Of a DNA stretch of 64,000 nucleotides, positions 59,871 through 64,000 are shown piece after piece. The notes below the pieces were generated by a model, which saw nothing but the letters and a program-made list of their open reading frames with translations, was not told the DNA's origin and searched no databases. Within the stretch, counting starts at the first letter, position 1. Each line of letters starts with the position of its first letter. Source of the stretch: Frisingicoccus caecimuris (lineage in GTDB: Bacteria > Bacillota > Clostridia > Lachnospirales > Lachnospiraceae); the NCBI RefSeq assembly GCF_004340975.1, contig NZ_SLXA01000004.1, positions 124,001 to 188,000 on the forward strand, in the 5' to 3' direction. The translations under genes and the position numbers were made by a program.

Positions 59871-61221
59871 TCGTCATCAGCTCCTTTCTTTGCTGTTCTT
59901 CATCCGCCCGTATGGTTTTCAGCTTTTTCTTGAGGGTATCGTTACGGGCCTCGATCCCCTCGCACAGTTTCACCTCCTTTCGGATTTCTCGCAATCGTTT
60001 GGAAAGATCGGAAAGCTGTGACCGTATCGCTTCCTTTTCTTCACCGCCCATCTTGCGGGATTGGGAATAAAGTCCCTTGCGCTTTTGAAGCAGGTCAGCC
60101 ATTTCCGTTTCCAAAGATTCCTTATAAGAACAAAGCTGCTCTACCGTATCAATGCGATTCCGGCAAAGCAGCCTTGTTTCCTGCGATATAGCTTCCATCT
60201 TCATCAGGTCATCCTTTAAAAGATAATGAAGCCTTGCATAATTCTGTTTTCTGTTTTTCGGAAGAATACCGAGCCTGTAGCAGTAATGCAGATACAGCCC
60301 CCGCAGCCCGCCGATTTTCTTTGCTCCATTCAGAGTTCCTTTCAGGCGGTACACCGGGATTGGTTTTTGCGGCCCGGCAAACCGGGAAAACTTAACGGCA
60401 TAGGAATTTTCCCGGATGCGCTCCATAATCCTCTCGTTGGTATAATCTTCTCCCAGCTTGTAAAGCCGCTTGGGGCGCTTCCATCCTTTCCCTATGATCG
60501 TCCAGTATTTTCGGTTCGGGTCAAATCGGACATGGTATCCCATTTCTGCCATCTGACGATCAAAGTCTTTCAGGGTAAAGGACTTGCTGATCGCTTCATC
60601 CACTGCCTGCCTTGCCACGTTGTCCCGTGTGGGCATCCCATTCTTTTCCGCCTGATAAAGCGCATAGGGTTTCTTTCTGCCGCTTGGATGTTCTATGACC
60701 GAAAGGGCATATTCCCGGCACAGCTCATCGGAGCGCTGGCGAAGCAATCGAAGATTGGCTTTGTTGTCGTGGTAATGTTTCCCGTCCATAAAAGAAACCG
60801 AGTTCACAACAAAGTGATTGTGAAGGCAATCCGTATTCAGATGAGTAGCAACAATTACCTGAAACCTGTCGCCCCACATCCGCTGTGCAAGTCTGACACC
60901 GATTTCGTGTGCCTGTTTGGGCGTGACCTCTCCCGATTTAAAACTCTGGAACCCGTGATAGCAGATGATCTCACTTTCATCATTCCACTGTGCTTTAGCG
61001 ATCATCATTTCCTCTCTGGCAGAGGCAGGGTCACAGTTGACACCCGTGACAAAAAACCGCTGCTCCGTCTTATACTGATTGGTCGCATATTCCATCACAT
61101 CCACCAAAGCCTGAAGGTCTGTTTCCGAATAATTGGGATTGGCAGTCTTTTCCGGGTTTTCGGCATAGTCAATCGGGTGGTCAAGCCTGCCCCGTACATC
61201 CCAGATCTCACAGACTGCCAT
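59812..61221 (-). CDS. Relaxase/mobilization nuclease of the ICE
   Basis: The 469-residue protein has the relaxase catalytic region with Tyr near the start (DYAENPEKTANPNYSETDLQ) and the His triad in THLNTDCLHNHFVVNSVSF, typical of MOBP relaxases. A domain with GKGWKRPKRLYKLGEDYT and a long coiled coil (380-445) follow. It nicks oriT and leads the transferred strand. MobC lies directly upstream (adjacent stop and start) and PcfB downstream. Confidence 0.92.
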   Translation of the reverse strand: MAVCEIWDVRGRLDHPIDYAENPEKTANPNYSETDLQALVDVMEYATNQYKTEQRFFVTGVNCDPASAREEMMIAKAQWNDESEIICYHGFQSFKSGEVTPKQAHEIGVRLAQRMWGDRFQVIVATHLNTDCLHNHFVVNSVSFMDGKHYHDNKANLRLLRQRSDELCREYALSVIEHPSGRKKPYALYQAEKNGMPTRDNVARQAVDEAISKSFTLKDFDRQMAEMGYHVRFDPNRKYWTIIGKGWKRPKRLYKLGEDYTNERIMERIRENSYAVKFSRFAGPQKPIPVYRLKGTLNGAKKIGGLRGLYLHYCYRLGILPKNRKQNYARLHYLLKDDLMKMEAISQETRLLCRNRIDTVEQLCSYKESLETEMADLLQKRKGLYSQSRKMGGEEKEAIRSQLSDLSKRLREIRKEVKLCEGIEARNDTLKKKLKTIRADEEQQRKELMTNEHKRRSGRTDRPNELGGI

Positions 61222-61553
61222 TATCCTGATTGCCTTTGGGGAAGCAGATATTTTTTTCGCACATCCACCTGAAACTCATGCCACTTCTTTGCTTCCTGTG
61301 AAAGCATAGGGGCGTCCACAAATCCCAGGGCATTGGCTTTCGCAGCAAGCTGGTTGATACGGTTGCCGATAGCAGACAGTTCCCGCATGATCTTATAAAA
61401 TTCAGGATCGGGCTTTTCACAAAGGCGGTAGCCCTTAACCATTTCCCGCAGGAACGCTTCTTTGGAGCGGCCGGATTTTTTTACAAGCTCATAAAGATGC
61501 TGCGCTTCTTCCTCATTCAGACGAAACAGGATCTGTACGCTTCGGTTTCTCAT
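61221..61553 (-). CDS. mobC: MobC relaxosome protein
   Basis: The 110-residue protein begins RNRSVQILFRLNEEEAQHLYELVKKSGRSKEAFLREMVKGY, a ribbon-helix-helix DNA-binding domain, and continues to the MobC signature SAIGNRINQLAAKANALGF. It binds oriT and positions the relaxase. The start at 61553 has AAAGGA eight bases upstream. It overlaps the relaxase start by one base and the DUF3789-type gene in another frame. Confidence 0.88.
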   Translation of the reverse strand: MRNRSVQILFRLNEEEAQHLYELVKKSGRSKEAFLREMVKGYRLCEKPDPEFYKIMRELSAIGNRINQLAAKANALGFVDAPMLSQEAKKWHEFQVDVRKKYLLPQRQSG

Positions 61554-61653
61554 TTTCCACATCCTTTCTGGCGGAGAGCCGGCTGATCTGCAGGCAGCAC
61601 ATCAGTACAACGCCGAAAATTCCGCCCAGGGTAAACGCAATAAATTCACTCAT
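61513..61653 (-). CDS. DUF3789-like small membrane protein, 46 residues
   Basis: The protein reads MSEFIAFTLGGIFGVVLMCC and continues LQISRLSARKDVENEKPKR, one membrane helix plus a charged tail. The ATG has AAGGAG upstream. The stop lies inside mobC in another frame, giving a 41 bp overlap and probable coupling. It fits DUF3789 proteins of Tn1549-type elements. Function unknown. Confidence 0.75.
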   Translation of the reverse strand: MSEFIAFTLGGIFGVVLMCCLQISRLSARKDVENEKPKRTDPVSSE

Positions 61654-61681
61654 TCTTAAACTCCTTTTCTTCACTGGGGTA

Positions 61682-61742
61682 TTAGGGGATGCCCCCTAAC
61701 AAGCGAATTTGGAATCCAGAAGATTTCTGGATAACCAAATTC
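61682..61742. other. Candidate oriT of the ICE
   Basis: A 7 bp perfect inverted repeat (TTAGGGG/CCCCTAA, 61682-61699) is followed by AAGC and a second, longer repeat (61705-61742). The second starts GAATTTGG and ends CCAAATTC, and its inner arms are AATCCAGAA and TTCTGGAT. It lies in the non-coding gap directly upstream of the mobilization operon, the usual oriT location. Confidence 0.55.
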
Positions 61743-61758
61743 AGTGCTTGGTAAGACA

Positions 61759-62052
61759 TCACTCCTCGCACTCGTCCTCGTACACACATTCTCCGCAAAC
61801 GGAACAGAAGTACGGGCAGCCCGAACAGCAGTCGTCCTCATCTGTTTCTTCTTCGACTGATTCTTCAAGACCGTCCTCCCGGTCTACGGTGACGACAGCT
61901 TCACCGCCAATGAAATCCTCATCAGAAAAGTCGATCAGGTCAGTGTCAAACAGGATGGTTTCTGTCTTTTCTTTTACCTGTTCCGGGGTTTCCGCATATA
62001 CGGAAATGGTCTTTTGATAGTGTCCAGTCAGAGTAACCTTAAATTTTTTCAA
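61759..62052 (-). CDS. DpnD/PcfM-family protein
   Basis: The 97-residue protein begins KKFKVTLTGHYQKTISVYAETPEQVKEK, as in DpnD/PcfM proteins, and ends in an acidic, Cys-rich tail (DEDDCCSGCPYFCSVCGECVYEDECEE) that may bind metal. The start is TTG 62052 after a GAGG-type site. A longer frame upstream has no start signal. Such proteins are common on conjugative elements; function unknown. Confidence 0.75.
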   Translation of the reverse strand: MKKFKVTLTGHYQKTISVYAETPEQVKEKTETILFDTDLIDFSDEDFIGGEAVVTVDREDGLEESVEEETDEDDCCSGCPYFCSVCGECVYEDECEE

Positions 62053-62125
62053 TGAATTTTCCTCGCTTTCTTTGTTCAATTTAATTTCAATGCCGTGGTG
62101 TTTCCTTCTAAAAATCAGTGGACAA

Positions 62126-63109
62126 TCAACGGGCATCCCTCCTTTCATGGTTCCGATTCGGCCTTGCAATTCCTAAATAGGACAATAAAAAATCGTTGAA
62201 ATCCTTACCGACAGGCGGTGGATCATCAACGATCTGATAGTCTTTCTGCAACAATTCTTTTAAGGCGGCAGTACAGAGTCTGCCTGTTTTGTCATTGTCC
62301 AGATGCAGAAAAATGGTCTTTACTTGTGGATTTCCCTTCAAAAAGGTGGAAAGGGCAATGGGGATTTTGCTGTCCTTTATCTCTTTCTTTGGCTGATACA
62401 CGCCCGAAAGAGAAAGCAGATTTTCTTTTTTGTAGTCCTTACCTTCACATTTAAGCAGGGTAGCATAGGAGAGTAAATCAATGGCGGCTTCAAACAGATG
62501 CACCGACTGGCAAGGCTCTCTTGCCAGAAGGCGGAAGGAATACCGCTTGTCACTTCCCGATGCATCGCCCTTAAAAGAGCTGGCCATCGTTCCACGATAG
62601 GCCGCATACTTAGGAGTTCCGCTTTCATCCTTGCCGATAAAAACAACATTGTGATACCTGGCACTTTCATAAATCGTACCGTCTGCAATGCACTCCTGAA
62701 TGATCTGAAAATCAATGCCACGTCCGAAAAGATACTGGGTCACTCGGTCACAGTCTTTATTCCTGGGTGGCAGAAGAAGAACTTTCGGTTCCTTTTTGGG
62801 TGCAGAAACAGGCGGCGGACTCCAACTTGCGGTAATACCTGCCAGAGCTTCCACAGCTTCTACAAAGCTGTATTCCTTGACTTTGATCAGATAGTCCAGG
62901 GCAGAAACACCGCCAAAACCTCTTGACCACCAGTACCATTTGCCATTGGAAATCTTCAAACTGTCGTGTTCTCTGGTGCAGTAAACATTCCTCGCCACAT
63001 GCTTCAGATTGTCTGGTTCATACCTCTGCAAGTAGGAAAGCAAGTCCATCTGCCGTGCCTGCTCAATCACGGCAGGGTCAAGCTGCACATAAGGTCTGTT
63101 ACTTCTCAT
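62126..63109 (-). CDS. Primase-like protein (CHC2-type zinc finger, DUF3991/Toprim)
   Basis: The 327-residue protein has a degraded CHC2-like start (HVARNVYCTREHDSLKISNGKWYWWSRGFGGVSALDYLI). A DUF3991 region and a Toprim-type metal-binding core (VHLFEAAIDLLSYATLL, then TIFLHLDNDKTGRL) follow. It probably primes synthesis of the complementary strand after transfer. It is the most upstream gene of the relaxosome group. Start ATG is 63109. Confidence 0.85.
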   Translation of the reverse strand: MRSNRPYVQLDPAVIEQARQMDLLSYLQRYEPDNLKHVARNVYCTREHDSLKISNGKWYWWSRGFGGVSALDYLIKVKEYSFVEAVEALAGITASWSPPPVSAPKKEPKVLLLPPRNKDCDRVTQYLFGRGIDFQIIQECIADGTIYESARYHNVVFIGKDESGTPKYAAYRGTMASSFKGDASGSDKRYSFRLLAREPCQSVHLFEAAIDLLSYATLLKCEGKDYKKENLLSLSGVYQPKKEIKDSKIPIALSTFLKGNPQVKTIFLHLDNDKTGRLCTAALKELLQKDYQIVDDPPPVGKDFNDFLLSYLGIARPNRNHERRDAR

Positions 63110-63138
63110 TCAATAAAATCACCTCCTGAAATAGAAAA

Positions 63139-63173
63139 AGCCGAGGGATTTTCGTAATGAAAACCTCTCGGCT
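63139..63173 (-). terminator. Terminator of the membrane protein gene at the right edge
   Basis: On the minus strand AGCCGAGAGGTTTTC pairs with GAAAATCCCTCGGCT with one bulge, and TTTTTC follows. It begins 20 bp after the stop codon at 63193. Confidence 0.85.
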
Positions 63174-63192
63174 ATGTAAATTATTAATCAAT

Positions 63193-63972
63193 TCAATACT
63201 TAGGAACATGAAAATATTCCAATGTATTTTCCTCTTTGTCCAAATCTTTTCTTTTGCAAACTGTTACATTTTTAAATAAAATCTTTCTGTCATCAACAGG
63301 AAATATATCGTAATATGTTCTTGGATCATCTTCTTTGACTTTAGATGCGTCAAAAAGCTGTACTAAGATATTATGTGCATTATTATAAAATAAATTGTAT
63401 GCACATTTCGGAGTAATTGGAAATACTTTGCAAAAACAAATTTGCGTCACCAAAAAATTGAGTTCCTTGCCTGCATTTTTTCTTTTATCAAAAAGTCTTT
63501 CATGTAACTCGCAATTCTTTTTGATGAACCGTCTTTCCAAAGTAGGATATATATGAACCGAATAATGGCGCTTATCCTCCTGCACTAAGGACATTTGGAT
63601 ATTTCCCTCATTGACATTGTTATTGTCGTTCCAAGCTAATAGTGTATTAAAAAAATCAATTCCAACCTTTTTATCGGAAAATCCAAATCCAAGTATTAAA
63701 TTTTTCTCATCAGTAGCACCAACCATGCATATCCACTTGCTGGAATCCCAGTTTTGCGGCATTGGCTGAACAAGCATAATATTGTGAGTGAATATAATTT
63801 GTTCAAATACCTGCTCAATAATAAATAATATAAGTGAAAAAGCCAATGAATAGTACCACTCTGAAAAGGTGAAAATCGAGGATATAATGCCAACTAATGT
63901 GAGTATTCGAAGTATAAATTTTACTTTTTTTTGATGCTTTTCATTTATTTTTATGTGAGGAATTTTATTCAA
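63193..63972 (-). CDS. Uncharacterised membrane-associated protein
   Basis: The 259-residue protein has two close membrane helices (ILRILTLVGIISSIFTFSEW and LAFSLILFIIEQVFEQIIF, about residues 20-60) and a soluble C-terminal domain of about 190 residues with WICMVGATDEKNLILGFGFSD. The gene is much more AT-rich than the transfer genes beside it and has its own terminator, so it is probably acquired cargo. Not recognised; a small-helix plus sensor-like domain layout occurs in some defence proteins, but this is only an analogy. Confidence 0.55.
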   Translation of the reverse strand: MNKIPHIKINEKHQKKVKFILRILTLVGIISSIFTFSEWYYSLAFSLILFIIEQVFEQIIFTHNIMLVQPMPQNWDSSKWICMVGATDEKNLILGFGFSDKKVGIDFFNTLLAWNDNNNVNEGNIQMSLVQEDKRHYSVHIYPTLERRFIKKNCELHERLFDKRKNAGKELNFLVTQICFCKVFPITPKCAYNLFYNNAHNILVQLFDASKVKEDDPRTYYDIFPVDDRKILFKNVTVCKRKDLDKEENTLEYFHVPKY

Positions 63973-64000
63973 GATTACAATGTCGAACTTGGAACGAAAA

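Larger units (their letters stand above)
19262..64000. mobile_element. Tn1549/CTn5-like integrative conjugative element (right end outside the window)
   Basis: The element begins at the tRNA-Arg fragment, with integrase and excisionase-like genes next to it. A full transfer module with relaxase, MobC, PcfB, VirD4, VirB4, VirB6-like, PrgI, Maff2, cell-wall hydrolase and sortase follows. Gene content and order match Tn1549-family elements such as the CTn elements of Clostridioides difficile, from memory of that family. It carries cargo at 24-35 kb, a group II intron and a nested 9 kb element. No second tRNA-Arg end is seen, so its size exceeds 44.7 kb. Confidence 0.85.

Noticed and set aside
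1-64000. CRISPR array or cas genes
   Set aside because: No regularly spaced direct repeats and no Cas-like protein on either strand.

Overview
The window looks like a low-to-mid GC Clostridia genome, most probably a gut Lachnospiraceae relative. The basis is strong AGGAGG-type ribosome binding sites, many short tightly packed operons, Firmicutes accessory families (SirTM/macrodomain pair, ACGX-type radical SAM peptide system, HxlR and XRE regulators) and a Tn1549/CTn5-type integrative conjugative element (ICE). Most genes lie on the minus strand. No species call is possible from sequence inspection alone.

Region 1 (1-19.2 kb) is chromosomal. It holds the start of a polyamine ABC operon (cupin regulator, potA, potB). 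It then holds a six-gene minus-strand operon (2.5-6.7 kb): a Cys-rich ACGX-repeat precursor peptide, its radical SAM/SPASM maturase, a nitroreductase, a flavin/ferredoxin fusion, a zinc macrodomain ADP-ribosyl hydrolase and a class M sirtuin, with a divergent HxlR regulator. Next come an AAA-ATPase/PD-(D/E)XK gene, a decayed paralogue of it, nuclease-like remnants, a KptA-like RNA 2'-phosphotransferase and a string of small accessory genes (DUF2200, DUF1905/DUF1801, DUF4062, flavodoxin, GNAT, peptide deformylase, YaiI, MmcQ).

Region 2 (from about 19.26 kb past the right edge) is an ICE. Its left end carries the 3' half of a tRNA-Arg(CCT) gene, followed by tyrosine integrase, excisionase-like proteins, a MazF toxin and a broken sigma-like gene. 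Cargo (24-35 kb) is a two-component system, a lipoprotein, a thioredoxin-like lipoprotein, two MacB-like ABC transporters, a CD1871A-type CXXC peptide, a membrane polyferredoxin and a MerR/MATE pair. Three promoters in this cargo share the same paired repeat, which suggests one regulon under the two-component system. The transfer module (36-63 kb) has a lysozyme/CHAP hydrolase, sortase B, two DNA methyltransferases, VirB4, PrgI, VirB6-like, Maff2, VirD4, PcfB, relaxase, MobC, a primase-like protein and a candidate oriT.

The ICE coupling-protein gene virD4 is broken twice. A 2.5 kb group II intron sits near its 3' end, and a 9.0 kb Tn4451-like mobilizable element sits just after its Walker A region. 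The latter carries a large serine recombinase, TnpV, TnpW, a MobV relaxase, a RepA-like ATPase and a cell-wall-anchored surface protein. Joining the three virD4 pieces gives one open frame of about 598 residues, so the gene could be restored by intron splicing plus precise excision of the nested element.
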